From CAVPXC01 sp963709505 (lineage in GTDB: Bacteria > Chloroflexota > Anaerolineae > JAAEKA01), in contig CAVPXC010000007.1 in the NCBI GenBank assembly GCA_963709505.1, forward strand, positions 67,416 through 131,415: a stretch of 64,000 nucleotides of DNA, written 5' to 3'. The stretch's first letter is position 1. Every line of letters begins with the position of its first letter. Of this stretch, positions 35,681-44,654 are shown one piece after another. The position numbers and the translations under genes are program-made. The notes under the pieces are model-generated. The model saw only the letters and a list, made by a program, of their open reading frames with translations, did not search any database and was not told the DNA's origin.

Positions 35681-36697
35681 ATGACAACCAGCCAAATCCC
35701 TAAAGACAAGGACATGCCGGCTGTCAGTGGCCGGTCGTTGGGCGACCGGCTCCGGCCTTATCTGCCCGAGATCGTGGTGACCGTGCTGCTGGCACTGGCG
35801 TTTATCGCCGGCAGCCTGCTTTCGCCGTTCTTTCTCGACACGCAGTTCCTCTTCCGAGAGGCTATGCTCTACATGGAGATCGGCATCCTGGCGCTGGGAG
35901 CGACTCTCGTCATCATCAGCGGCAATCTCGACCTATCGTCGGCCGCCAATCTGGCGATGGTCGCCGGCGTTACGGCCTATCTACACGCCAAGCTGGGCGT
36001 GCCCTTTGCGTTGTGTATCCCCTTGGGTTTGTTGCTGGGTGCATTGGGAGGCGCGTTCAACGGCCTGCTGGTGGCCTACCTCGGCCTGCCTTCGCTGGTG
36101 GTGACGCTGGGTACTTTGGCTCTCTACCGCGGTATCGCACAAGTCTTGTTAGGCGACTACTCGATCCAGGATATGCCCAAGTGGTTCTTCGGCCTTGACC
36201 GATACACGTTGGCCGGCACGCCGATCCCGGTGCCTTTCGTGATCTTCCTGGTTCTTGCGCTGATTTGCGCGTTGCTCTTGCACAAGACCGTCTTTGGCCG
36301 CTGGATCTACTCGCTGGGCACCAACGAGCGCGCGGCCTACTTTTCGGGTGTGCCCGTCAAGCGGGTCAAGCTATTGGTCTTTACGCTTGCCGGCTTCCTG
36401 GCCGGACTGGCCGCCTTGATGCTGAACTCGCGACTGATGGTAGCGCGCTACGATCACGCCCGCGGCTGGGAATTGGATGCCATTACCGCTGTGGTATTGG
36501 GCGGAACGAGCATCGCCGGCGGTCGTGGGAGCATCTACGGCACGGCGGTGGCGCTCTTCCTGATAGCTGTGCTGCGCACGGCCATGGGCGTTGCCAACGT
36601 CAAGGTCGAGGCCCAGCTTACCGTCATTGGCACGCTACTCATTGTCGCCGTGATCTTATCTGACGTGCTGGGACGCCGTCGCCGTCCCAGGTCATGA
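35681..36697 (+). CDS. rhaQ: Sugar ABC transporter permease 2 (rhamnose type)
   Basis: Second 338-residue RbsC-type permease, with about ten membrane segments and the loop GTNERAAYFSGVPVKRVKLL that contacts the ATPase. GTLALYRGIAQVLLGDYSIQ and TAVVLGGTSIAGGRGSIYGT are family signatures. Two different permeases plus one double ATPase and one binding protein is the RhaSTPQ layout known from rhizobia. AAGAAGG lies ten bases before the ATG. Tandem hairpins upstream may tune the ratio of the two permeases. Confidence 0.88.
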   Translation: MTTSQIPKDKDMPAVSGRSLGDRLRPYLPEIVVTVLLALAFIAGSLLSPFFLDTQFLFREAMLYMEIGILALGATLVIISGNLDLSSAANLAMVAGVTAYLHAKLGVPFALCIPLGLLLGALGGAFNGLLVAYLGLPSLVVTLGTLALYRGIAQVLLGDYSIQDMPKWFFGLDRYTLAGTPIPVPFVIFLVLALICALLLHKTVFGRWIYSLGTNERAAYFSGVPVKRVKLLVFTLAGFLAGLAALMLNSRLMVARYDHARGWELDAITAVVLGGTSIAGGRGSIYGTAVALFLIAVLRTAMGVANVKVEAQLTVIGTLLIVAVILSDVLGRRRRPRS

Positions 36698-36807
36698 TCG
36701 CGCATGTGAAAGGAGGCGAACTGAACAAGAAATCGTAACTGCTCAATCCGGCGTCTGAGCCGATATGCAACCCATCCGATATGCAACCCATCCAAAGGAG
36801 GATGAAC

Positions 36808-37899
36808 ATGCACACCCGACGGTTTGTTGGTTTGAGCCTGCTGCTCGTCTTTGTCATGCTGATCGCTGCCTGTGTGGCGCCCACACCGGCGCCCGCCCCT
36901 GCGCCAGCCGAGCCCGCGCCGGCCGGCGGCGAAGCGGCCAAGCCGCTCAAGATCGCCTATATCCCGCAGAACACCGGTAACCCCTACTTCGAACGCATCA
37001 ACACCGGCTTCCAGGAGACCTGCAAGGAGCTCGGCTGCGAGGTGGAGTTTACAGCACCTGCCACCGCAGAAGCCACCGCACAGATCCCCTTCATCCAGCA
37101 ACAAGTGCAGCGCGGCATCGACGTTCTGGCCATACAGGCCAACAGTGTCGACGCGCTCAACTCGATCCTCGACGAGGTGCGATCCAAGGGCGTATTGGTT
37201 ATCGCAACCAACGCCGACATCACCGGCAACGAATCGCACCGCGATGCAGCGGTGCTGGCCGTGAACTTCGACAACGTCGGCAAGCAGATGCTCGACACGA
37301 TGTACGACCAGATCGGTGGCAAAGGCAAGTTTGCGATCATCAGCGCTACCACCGATGCACCGGCCCAGAAGAAATTCCTCGAGGAGCCAGGCGGCGTCAA
37401 GGACTTGCTCAAGACCGACCCCAAGTACAAGGATCTGGAGTTGGTAGACCTGGTCTACGGCGACGACGTGCCCCAGAAGAGCCTGACCGAGTGCGAAAGC
37501 CTCCTGGCCAAGTATCCTGATCTGGACGCGATCATGGCCCCAACCACCGTGGCCGTAGCCGCGGCGGCGCAATGCGTCGAGTTGGCCGGCGTCTATCCTG
37601 GCGGACCCAATGCCAAGGACGGCGGCGTGACAGTTTACGGTCTGGGTACACCGCTTCAGATGGCGCCCTTCCTCAAATCAGGCGTCGTCAAGGGTGTCGA
37701 CCTGTGGGACCCGGCCAACATGGGTATCACAACCGTCTACCTGGCCAAGGGCTTGAAGGACGGCACGATCAAGCTGGGCGAAGGAAACACCTTCGAGGTG
37801 CCTGGCATCGGCACGATGACTTTCGGCCCGGACAATCTGGTGATCGTCGGCCCGTTCCAAACGTTCACCAAGGACAACGTGGATCAGTTCCAGTTCTAA
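36808..37899 (+). CDS. rhaS: Sugar-binding lipoprotein of the ABC transporter (rhamnose type)
   Basis: A 363-residue type-1 solute-binding protein exported as a lipoprotein: signal peptide, lipobox MLIAAC, then a Pro/Ala linker (APTPAPAPAPAEPAPAGG). The mature core begins KIAYIPQNTGNPYFERINTG and has VLAIQANSVDALNSILDEVR, VLAVNFDNVGKQMLD and AAAQCVELAGVYPG, the pattern of RhaS/LsrB-like proteins. AAAGGAGG lies six bases from ATG 36808, preferred over 36781. It is the last transport gene, followed by a GC hairpin at 37929-37958. Confidence 0.9.
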   Translation: MHTRRFVGLSLLLVFVMLIAACVAPTPAPAPAPAEPAPAGGEAAKPLKIAYIPQNTGNPYFERINTGFQETCKELGCEVEFTAPATAEATAQIPFIQQQVQRGIDVLAIQANSVDALNSILDEVRSKGVLVIATNADITGNESHRDAAVLAVNFDNVGKQMLDTMYDQIGGKGKFAIISATTDAPAQKKFLEEPGGVKDLLKTDPKYKDLELVDLVYGDDVPQKSLTECESLLAKYPDLDAIMAPTTVAVAAAAQCVELAGVYPGGPNAKDGGVTVYGLGTPLQMAPFLKSGVVKGVDLWDPANMGITTVYLAKGLKDGTIKLGEGNTFEVPGIGTMTFGPDNLVIVGPFQTFTKDNVDQFQF

Positions 37900-37928
37900 G
37901 CTCGCCTCTCCTCCCCCCTTCCCCGTGT

Positions 37929-37958
37929 CTCCCCTCCCTCGCGCCTGAGGGAGGGGAG
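37929..37958 (+). terminator. Hairpin after the binding-protein gene
   Basis: CTCCCCTCCCTC and GAGGGAGGGGAG pair around GCGCCT, 30 bases after the stop codon. No T run follows. In such operons a hairpin here often stabilises the abundant binding-protein message, which is an inference. Confidence 0.5.
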
Positions 37959-38098
37959 CGTGAGAAGTGAGGAACGATAAATGCGGAGTGCGGAATGCGG
38001 AAGGATTCTTCACGCACACCAGATCTCGTTTGCCGTCGTGCCGCACATCCGCATTCATCACTCATCGCTCTGTATTTATCACTTGGAAAGAACCTGAT

Positions 38099-38938
38099 AT
38101 GCCTTTTGCGCACGTGAATGGTATCGATCTCCACTACGAGATCGCCGATTTTACCCGGCCTTGGGAGGGTGAGCCGCAAACACTAGTGTTTCTTCATGGC
38201 CTGCACGGCCATCTGCAGTGGTGGCGTTGGTACCAGATGGCGCACTTTGCGCAGTATTTTCGCGTCCTTGCCGTGGACCAGCGTGGCCATGGCCGGTCCT
38301 TCAAGCCGGCAGGGCCCTATTCCATCGAGGTCATGGCCGACGACCTGTTTCACCTCCTGCGGCTGCTCGATATCGAGCAGGTCCACCTGTGCGGCGCCTC
38401 GATGGGCGGTATGGTCTCGTTGCAGTTCGCCCTGGCATACCCCGAGCGGGTACGCAGCATCGTGCTCGTAGATTCCTACCCGTACACCCCCAAGGTTATT
38501 CAGGATGCAATTGAAACCTGGATTGTAGACACGGAAACCAGGGGATACGCGAAAGTCATGGAAACGTTTAACCAGGACTATGCCGCAGCCTTGTTTTCTC
38601 CGGCGTTCTGGGCTGCACACCCCGAATTTCCCGCTTACGATACCCAACTCGCACTGGCCAATATCATGCCCGATGCCGCGTTCATCGGCTGCTGCCGGGC
38701 CATCCAGCAATTCACCGTGATCAACCGTCTCGGACAGATCTCCGTGCCGGCGCTGATCGTGACCTCCAACGAAGGTATGGCTTACGAAGAGAGCCTGCGC
38801 ATGCATCGCCTGTTGCCCAAGTCCCAACTCTGGGCGCCGCCAAACGTGGGCCATAGCCCGCATGTGGAGATTCCTGAGGAATTCAACCGGCGGGTCTTGG
38901 AGTTCTTGCGTGGGTATCTTCTCAATAATCCGGGGTAG
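38099..38938 (+). CDS. Alpha/beta hydrolase
   Basis: A 279-residue cytoplasmic hydrolase. It has the oxyanion region FLHGLHGHLQWW, nucleophile elbow CGASMGG (Ser101), and the final VGHSPHVEIPEEF, where the catalytic His lies. The class includes esterases and lactonases; within this rhamnose locus it could open a sugar lactone or free an ester-linked sugar, which is speculation. The last residues GYLLNNPG and the stop codon are encoded by the end of a MITE-like repeat (38912-39008), so the original C-terminus may have been replaced. ATG 38099 follows GGAAAG. Confidence 0.85.
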   Translation: MPFAHVNGIDLHYEIADFTRPWEGEPQTLVFLHGLHGHLQWWRWYQMAHFAQYFRVLAVDQRGHGRSFKPAGPYSIEVMADDLFHLLRLLDIEQVHLCGASMGGMVSLQFALAYPERVRSIVLVDSYPYTPKVIQDAIETWIVDTETRGYAKVMETFNQDYAAALFSPAFWAAHPEFPAYDTQLALANIMPDAAFIGCCRAIQQFTVINRLGQISVPALIVTSNEGMAYEESLRMHRLLPKSQLWAPPNVGHSPHVEIPEEFNRRVLEFLRGYLLNNPG

Positions 38939-39008
38939 GGGCATGGCCTTGCGCCTGCCCACAGGGGGCGACCCCAAGGGCATGGCCCCTACAAATCGAG
39001 AAGATACC
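38912..39008. repeat. MITE-like palindromic element G, copy 2
   Basis: TATCTTCTCAATAATCCGGGGTAGGGGCATGGCCTTGCGCCTGCCC-type left half and GGGCATGGCCCCTACAAATCGAGAAGATA right half, about 97 bp with inverted ends. It is a shorter relative of 26533-26668. Its left end overlaps the 3' end of the hydrolase gene. Confidence 0.82.
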
Positions 39009-39060
39009 TGCGTCGTGTTGAAGTAGACAAGGAAACAAGAGAGAAGGAGGCAGTTGCAAG

Positions 39061-40299
39061 ATGCAAAACTGGGAAAGACAATATGATGGTCTGGCGAATG
39101 ATCTCACCGATCGAGGGGTCGACCTTCCTGCCGTGATCACTGCCTTGAAAGGGCAAGTGATTGAACTCCCATCTTGGGGGGTCGGCAATTCGGGTACCCG
39201 CTACGGAGTCTTCCGCCAGGCGGGCGCGGCGCGCAATATCTGGGACAAAATCGACGACTGCGCCGAAATTCAGCGCGCTGTGGGCATTTGCCCCGTCATG
39301 GCCAGCCACGTTTTGTGGGATGTCACCGACGATGGGAGCTACGAACCGGTGCGCGCGTACGCGGCCGAACGCGGTTTGCGAATCGGCACGGTGCATCCAA
39401 ACACCTTCATGGGGCAAGAGTTCCGCCTGGGCAGCATCTGCAGCCCGATCGGGCAAGTGCGGCGCAGCACCATCGACCACTTCGTCGACTGCGTGCGCAT
39501 CACGCGTGAGATGGGATCGCAGGCGATCGGCATTTGGCTGGCCGATGGCACCAACTACCCCGGCCAGGACCATCTGCGCAGCCGCAAGCATCGTATGGCC
39601 GAAGGACTGCAAGCGTTGTACGATGCGATGGACCCCGGCATGACCCTGTACGTAGAGTACAAGTTCTTCGAGCCGGCGTTCTACACTACCGACCTGATGG
39701 ACTGGGGCATGTCCTTCCTGATGTGCTCGCGCCTCGGGCCGCACGCCAAGGTCCTCGTCGACCTGGGCCACCACGCCTCCAACGTCAACATCGAGCATAT
39801 CATCGCCATCCTGCTCGACGAGGGCAAGCTGGGCGGCTTCCACCTGAACGACCGAAAATATGCCGACGACGATTTGATGGCCGGCAGCATCAACCCACTG
39901 CAGCTCTTCCTGATCTTCGATCAACTCGTGGATGCCGTGCAAGACCCGGCCACGGCCGAGGTAGCGCGCCAAGTGACCTACATGCTCGACCAGTCGCACA
40001 ACATCGAGGGCAGCCTGGAGGGCATTATTCAGTCCGTGATGAACACGCAGACGGCCTATGCCAAGGCTCTGCTGGTGGATCGCGCTCGTCTGGCCGCGGC
40101 GCAGACGGCCGGCGACGTCATCCTGGCCAATCGCATCGTCATGGAAGCCTACGAAACCGACGTGCGGCCGCTGTTGGCACGGGTGCGTGTCGACATGGCC
40201 AGACAGCCTGACCCCATTGAGGCCTTTCGCGCGAGCGAGTATTTGAAGAAGATCGCCAAAGAGCGCGTGGGCGGTGGGGCTGGGACGTTGGGCGGTTGA
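39061..40299 (+). CDS. rhaI: L-rhamnose isomerase (RhaI type)
   Basis: Converts L-rhamnose to L-rhamnulose, using divalent metal in a TIM barrel. The 412-residue protein belongs to the Pseudomonas/rhizobial RhaI type rather than the E. coli RhaA type. Metal-site and substrate motifs are clear: HPNTFMGQEFRLGS, YVEYKFFEPAFYTTDLMDWG (Glu ligand), VDLGHHASNVNIEHI (Asp) and GGFHLNDRKYADDDLMAGSI (His, Asp). It lies between the hydrolase and the mutarotase and fixes the sugar handled by this locus. AAGGAGG precedes the ATG by 11 bases. Confidence 0.93.
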   Translation: MQNWERQYDGLANDLTDRGVDLPAVITALKGQVIELPSWGVGNSGTRYGVFRQAGAARNIWDKIDDCAEIQRAVGICPVMASHVLWDVTDDGSYEPVRAYAAERGLRIGTVHPNTFMGQEFRLGSICSPIGQVRRSTIDHFVDCVRITREMGSQAIGIWLADGTNYPGQDHLRSRKHRMAEGLQALYDAMDPGMTLYVEYKFFEPAFYTTDLMDWGMSFLMCSRLGPHAKVLVDLGHHASNVNIEHIIAILLDEGKLGGFHLNDRKYADDDLMAGSINPLQLFLIFDQLVDAVQDPATAEVARQVTYMLDQSHNIEGSLEGIIQSVMNTQTAYAKALLVDRARLAAAQTAGDVILANRIVMEAYETDVRPLLARVRVDMARQPDPIEAFRASEYLKKIAKERVGGGAGTLGG

Positions 40300-40310
40300 T
40301 TGTGTCGTGG

Positions 40311-40394
40311 ATTGGACCGATCTTCGGCGATCGGTCCAATCTGAACAATAGAACATGAATAAGATCGGACCGATCGCCGAAGATCGGTCCGATC
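40311..40394. repeat. Two hairpins of the GGACCGATCTTCGGCGATCGGTCC type
   Basis: ATTGGACCGATC, loop TTCGGC, GATCGGTCCAAT at 40311-40340, and GATCGGACCGATC, loop GCCGAA, GATCGGTCCGATC at 40362-40394. They form the short spacer between the isomerase and mutarotase genes and use stable TTCGG/CGAA-type loops. Confidence 0.8.
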
Positions 40395-40409
40395 GGGAAG
40401 GGATCATCT

Positions 40410-40733
40410 ATGAAACGCGTCGGCATGACCTGGCGGGTCAATCCTGCCAACTGGGAAGAATACAAGCACATCCACCTAAACCCCTGGCCCGAGTTGATCG
40501 ATGCCATCAAAGCGGTGGGCATCCACAACTACAGTATCTACGCCTTAGGCACGCGCGTCTTTGCCTATATGGAAATCGACGGCGACGACGTTTACGCAGC
40601 GCTGAATACTCTGGCCCAGACCGATATCAAGAAGAAATGGGACGCCGAGGTGACGGCATGGGTAGCGCCGGAAGCAGAGGATGGCATGGGAATCCAGTTT
40701 ATGGAGCTGGAGCCAATCTTCTATTGTCCGTAG
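40410..40733 (+). CDS. rhaM: L-rhamnose mutarotase
   Basis: Interconverts alpha and beta L-rhamnose so that the isomerase is fed. The 107-residue ferredoxin-like protein matches RhaM/RhaU in length and motifs: RVNPANWEEYKHIHLNPWPEL (with the catalytic His), GIHNYSIYALGTRVFAYMEI and the C-terminal MELEPIFYC. It follows the isomerase after a hairpin spacer and precedes the kinase, the same neighbourhood as in other rhamnose loci. GAAGGGA precedes the ATG. Confidence 0.92.
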   Translation: MKRVGMTWRVNPANWEEYKHIHLNPWPELIDAIKAVGIHNYSIYALGTRVFAYMEIDGDDVYAALNTLAQTDIKKKWDAEVTAWVAPEAEDGMGIQFMELEPIFYCP

Positions 40734-40737
40734 GGAC

Positions 40738-40870
40738 AGAGATCAGAGGGTCAGAGGTCAGAGAGTTAGAGAGTTGAGAGAGTCAGAAGATCAGGCATTG
40801 GGAAACCACACGTCCACGCTAAAGTTTCTGACTCTCTGACACTCTGACCCCTTGACCCTCTGACCCTCTG
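40738..40870. repeat. GTCAGAG/CTCTGAC repeat block
   Basis: AGAGATCAGAGGGTCAGAGGTCAGAGAGTT is answered by TCTGACTCTCTGACACTCTGACCC...GACCCTCTGACCCTCTG, giving a long imperfect hairpin between the mutarotase and kinase genes. It is built like the GTGTCA blocks, with a different repeated word. Confidence 0.75.
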
Positions 40871-40890
40871 CTTGGAAGAGGAAACCACGT

Positions 40891-42363
40891 ATGAGCAAGT
40901 ATTTGGCCATCGACCTAGGCGCCGAAAGCGGCCGCATCGTGGTCGCCACGCTGGATCGCGACCGTCTGGCGCTGGAGGAGATTTATCGTTTCACCAATGG
41001 CGCGGTGCAGGTCGGCGAAAGTCTTCACTGGGACGTGCTGCACCTGTGGGACGAGATCAAGAAGGGCCTGCGCAAGACGCGAGCCGAACATGGCGGCGAT
41101 CTGCGCTCTTTAGCCGTCGACACCTGGGGCATCGACTACGCGTTGCTGAACCGAGCCGGCGAGCTGGTAGGTAATCCACACTGCTATCGCGATCCGCGCA
41201 CCGCAGGCATAATGGAACGAGCATTCGAGCGCGTTCCCCGTTGGGAGATCTACCAGCAAAGCGGTGGCATCCAGTTCCTGAGCATCAACACCCTCTATCA
41301 GCTGCTGTCCATGGTAGAGCGACAGGATCCGGCGCTGGATGTGGCCGAGACTTTCCTGATGATGCCCGACCTGTTCCACTATTGGCTTACCGGTCGCAAG
41401 GCGTGCGAGTTTACCGACGCCACGTCCACGCAATTCTACCGGGCTGCCACTGGCGGTTGGTCAACCGGCCTGCTGGAGCAGCTTGGCATCCCCACCCGCA
41501 TTTTCCCGGAAATCGTTCTGCCGGGTACGGTGTTGGGGCCGTTACTGCCAGGAGTGGTCGAGGAGACGGGTCTCGGTAATCTGCCGGTGATCGTTCCGGC
41601 CGCCCACGACACGGCCTCGGCCATTGTCGCGGTGCCGGCCGAAAGCGAGCACTTTGCCTGGCTCAGTTCCGGAACATGGTCGCTGCTGGGCGGCATCTCG
41701 GCCGAGCCAATTGTCACGCCGGAGGCGCTGGCGGCCAATTTCAGCAACTACGGCGGGCCCGGCGGACGGTATTTGCCCTGGAAGAACATCATGGGCTTGT
41801 GGCTGGTGCAGGAATGTCGGCGGTCGTGGACGCGCCATGGCGAGGAGCTATCCTACGATGCGCTGACCGGCCTGGCGGCCGCGGCCCGGCCATTCGTATC
41901 CATTCTCGATCCGGACGACGCCTCGTTCCTTGCCCCCAAGGACATGCCCGATGCCATTACGGCCTATTGCCGCCAACACGGCCGGCCGGCGCCAGAGACG
42001 CGCGGCGAGATGGTTCGCAGCGTGCTGGAGAGCCTCGCTCTGAGCTACCGCTGGACGCTCGATAAGTTAACTCAACTCCAGAACCGACGCTTCGACGTGC
42101 TACATGTGGTAGGCGGTGGCTCGCGCAATCGCCTGCTTTGCCAGTTCACCGCAGACGCCTGCGGTATCCCCGTGGTGGCGGGACCGGCAGAGGCAACCGC
42201 CATCGGCAACGCCACGCTGCAAGCCGTAGCCATAGGCGACCTCGGCTCGCTGGAGGAGGCCAGGCACGTCATCCGGCGCTCGTTCGACGTCGAAGTCTAC
42301 GAGCCGAGCGACGGAACCGCTTGGGACGCAGCTTATGGACGCTTCGTAGCTGTCGCCCACTGA
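40891..42363 (+). CDS. rhaB: Rhamnulokinase
   Basis: Phosphorylates L-rhamnulose to L-rhamnulose 1-phosphate with ATP. The 490-residue FGGY-family kinase has the start YLAIDLGAESGRIVVATL (phosphate-1 loop), AVDTWGIDYALLN (catalytic Asp region), AAHDTASAIVAVP and the C-terminal nucleotide-binding VVGGGSRNRLLCQFTADACG, all characteristic of RhaB. It lies behind the mutarotase with GAAGAGGAAA before the ATG. No rhamnulose-1-phosphate aldolase gene follows in this window, so the next step must be encoded elsewhere or by an unrecognised enzyme. Confidence 0.93.
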   Translation: MSKYLAIDLGAESGRIVVATLDRDRLALEEIYRFTNGAVQVGESLHWDVLHLWDEIKKGLRKTRAEHGGDLRSLAVDTWGIDYALLNRAGELVGNPHCYRDPRTAGIMERAFERVPRWEIYQQSGGIQFLSINTLYQLLSMVERQDPALDVAETFLMMPDLFHYWLTGRKACEFTDATSTQFYRAATGGWSTGLLEQLGIPTRIFPEIVLPGTVLGPLLPGVVEETGLGNLPVIVPAAHDTASAIVAVPAESEHFAWLSSGTWSLLGGISAEPIVTPEALAANFSNYGGPGGRYLPWKNIMGLWLVQECRRSWTRHGEELSYDALTGLAAAARPFVSILDPDDASFLAPKDMPDAITAYCRQHGRPAPETRGEMVRSVLESLALSYRWTLDKLTQLQNRRFDVLHVVGGGSRNRLLCQFTADACGIPVVAGPAEATAIGNATLQAVAIGDLGSLEEARHVIRRSFDVEVYEPSDGTAWDAAYGRFVAVAH

Positions 42364-42374
42364 GAGGAAACCCC

Positions 42375-43164
42375 ATGTCCCACTCCCTACAATCCTACCT
42401 GGACTTCGCCACCGAGACCGCGCACCTGTCCGGCAGGCTGACCCTGGGCTATTTCCAGGCCGGCGTCCGGCCCGACCTGAAGCCGGACGATTTACCCGTG
42501 ACCGTCGCCGACCGGCAGGCCGAAGAGCTGATTCGTGCGCGCATCGAGAAAACCTACCCGAGCCACGCCATCGTCGGCGAGGAGTTCGGGATCAAGGAGA
42601 CGGCCGGCGCCAGCCATCGCTGGTTCGTCGATCCCATCGACGGCACCAAGTCCTTTATCCGAGGCGTGCCGCTCTACGGCGTGTTGCTCGGCCTGGAGAT
42701 CGAAGGTACGGTCGAGGTCGGCGCGGCCTATTTCCCGGCGCTGGACGACATGGTCTATGCCGCCAGCGGTCTGGGCTGCTGGTGGAACGGCCGCCGTGCC
42801 GCGCGTGTCCGACGTCAGCCGCATGGACCGAGCGTACGTCACGTGCAGCGACATCGGTAGTTTCGCCCGCTACGGCCGCGAGGAGGCCTTCCAGCGCATC
42901 CTCGGCGCGACCTATCACCGCGCCGGCTGGGGCGATGCCTATGGCTACAGCCTGGTCGCCACCGGCCGCGCCGAACTCATGCTCGACGCGGCGATGCACA
43001 CCTGGGACTGTGGTCCCTTCCCGCCGATCCTGAAAGAGGCCGGCGGCTATTTCGGCGACTGGCAGGGCAACGAGACGATCTACGGCAACGAGGCAATTGG
43101 CACCACGGCCCAGCTGCTGCCGTCGGTCTTGGCTCTGATCCGAGGAGACGATCCGCTCTCATAG
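42375..43164 (+). CDS. Inositol monophosphatase/HisN-family phosphatase, frameshifted
   Basis: A lithium-sensitive-type Mg2+ phosphatase of about 263 residues. Metal motifs GEEFG and DPIDGTKSF, and the later AMHTWDCGPFPPILKEAGG, identify the IMPase/histidinol-phosphatase-like family; the overall build resembles HisN. The frame slips near 42795 (between NGRRAAR and VSDVSRMDR). GAGAGGAAA precedes the ATG, only 11 bases after the kinase stop, so it is probably co-transcribed with the rhamnose genes. Whether it acts on a sugar phosphate of that pathway or on histidinol phosphate cannot be decided here. Confidence 0.85.
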
Positions 43165-43175
43165 GAGGCCATCGT

Positions 43176-43481
43176 ATGCTAATCGTTCACGTATTTGTCC
43201 ACGTCAAACCGGAGGCGGTGGAGGCCTTCCGCGCGGCTACCCTCGCGAACGCGCGCAACAGCGTGCTCGAGCCGGGCATCGCTCGCTTCGACGTGATCCA
43301 ACAAACAGACGACCCAACCCGCTTCGTGCTGGTCGAGGTCTACCGCACTGTTGAGGATACCGTCCGGCACAAGGAAACCGCCCACTACGCGGCGTGGCGC
43401 GACGCCGTAGCCGGCATGATGGCCGAGCCGCGCACGAGCATCAAGTATGACAACGTTTACCCAGATGACAGTGGTTGGTGA
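43176..43481 (+). CDS. ABM-domain (quinol monooxygenase-like) protein
   Basis: A 101-residue ferredoxin-like dimer protein of the antibiotic-biosynthesis-monooxygenase family. The entry MLIVHVFVHVKPEAVEAFRAAT, then RFDVIQQTDDPTRFVLVEVYR and HKETAHYAAWRD are the family pattern (YgiN/LsrG type). Members oxidise quinols or isomerise phosphorylated dihydroxy ketones such as AI-2 products. AGGAGG stands before the ATG and the gene follows the phosphatase by 11 bases. A role on a rhamnose-derived ketose phosphate is possible but only suggested by place. Confidence 0.85.
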   Translation: MLIVHVFVHVKPEAVEAFRAATLANARNSVLEPGIARFDVIQQTDDPTRFVLVEVYRTVEDTVRHKETAHYAAWRDAVAGMMAEPRTSIKYDNVYPDDSGW

Positions 43482-44652
43482 AAGGTGACACGCACGGTGG
43501 TTCCCAGTCCGACGGTGCTCTCGGCATGAATGGATCCCCCCTGCGCCGTGACGATGGATCGGGCGATCGCCAGCCCTAGCCCGCCGCCGGTGCCCCCTGC
43601 GTTGCCGCGCGACCAAAAACGATCAAAGATGTGGGGAAGCTCGTCGGGCGGGATGCCCCGGCCCGTGTCGCTGACCGCCAGAGTCACGCCGCCGTCGACT
43701 GCCTGCGCCGCGCAGCGTGATCGCACCGCCCTCAGGCGTGTGCCGCAGCGCGTTGGCTACCAGATTGCCCATCACCTGGTCGAGCCGGCCATAGTCGGCG
43801 GTGAGGCTCAATTCATTCGACGTGCCTTGCAACTCGACCCGCAGCGTGACGCCGGCCGCTTCGGCCTGGCCACTGAAGCTGGTGGCTACGTCATGCAGCA
43901 GCTCGACCACGTCGACTTGCTCCCAACGCATAGGCAACTGGCCGGCCTCGGCCAGCGAGAGCGTGCGCAAATCCTCCACCAGCCGCGCCAGCAGGCGAGT
44001 TTCGTCCAGGGTCGCCTCGATGTGCTCCGGCGTCGGCGCGTAGACACCATCCACCACCCCCTCCAGAGTTGCCCTGGATGATGTGTAAAGGCGTGCGCAG
44101 TTCGTGGGCCACGTCGGCCATCATCGTGCGGCGCTGTTGGTCGGAGCGCTGCAACTCCTCGGCCATGCGGTTGAAGGAGTGAGCCAGCTCGCGAAACTCA
44201 GGGCCGCCGCGCTCGGACACACGTACACTGAGATCGCCCTCGGCCACCGAGTTTGCGGCCTCCATGACATCGGCCAGCGGTGCGGCGATGCCGCGAAATG
44301 CGCGACTGGCCAGCACGATCGCCAATACCGGCAGCGCCAGCGCCAGGCTGCAGCCGCCCAACCAGACCAGTGCGGCCGTCTGCTGGTCGCCGCCGAACCA
44401 GCGATTGAGCAGCCAGGCCAGCAGCGCCATCCCGCCGACAACCAGCAATACAATGATGCCAAAAATCCACACAAAGCGCGCAAACAGCGATCGGCGGTGA
44501 CGCCGCCGGCCGCGCATCCAGGGTGGCGGCGAACCGTTGGGCGCCATCCATGGCCGATAGGGACCACGAGGCGGCGAACCGTCGGGCGCCATCCAAGGGC
44601 GGTGTGGGCCACGAGGCGGAGGAAACGGGCGATGGGGAGGGCGGTCCGTCAC
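43457..44652 (-). CDS. Sensor histidine kinase, two frameshifts
   Basis: Membrane kinase of the OmpR-partner class, about 398 residues. A Pro/Arg-rich cytoplasmic N-terminus with repeated PPRGPYRPWMAPNGSPP-like units, two adjacent membrane helices, a HAMP domain, the H-box ADVAHELRTPLHIIQGN, N-box QVMGNLVANALRHTPEGG, G1 VSDTGRGIPPDELPHIFDRF and G2 GGGLGLAIARSI follow in order. The sequence slips near 44060 and again near 43705; the pieces are otherwise continuous. GTG at 44652 lies just behind the response-regulator stop. No large extracytoplasmic sensor is present. The 3' end overlaps the convergent ABM gene by 25 bases. Confidence 0.87.
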
Positions 44653-44654
44653 AG

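Noticed and set aside
37967..38098. N-terminal extension of the alpha/beta hydrolase
   Set aside because: The extension is low-complexity repeat translation; ATG 38099 begins with the standard hydrolase strand.
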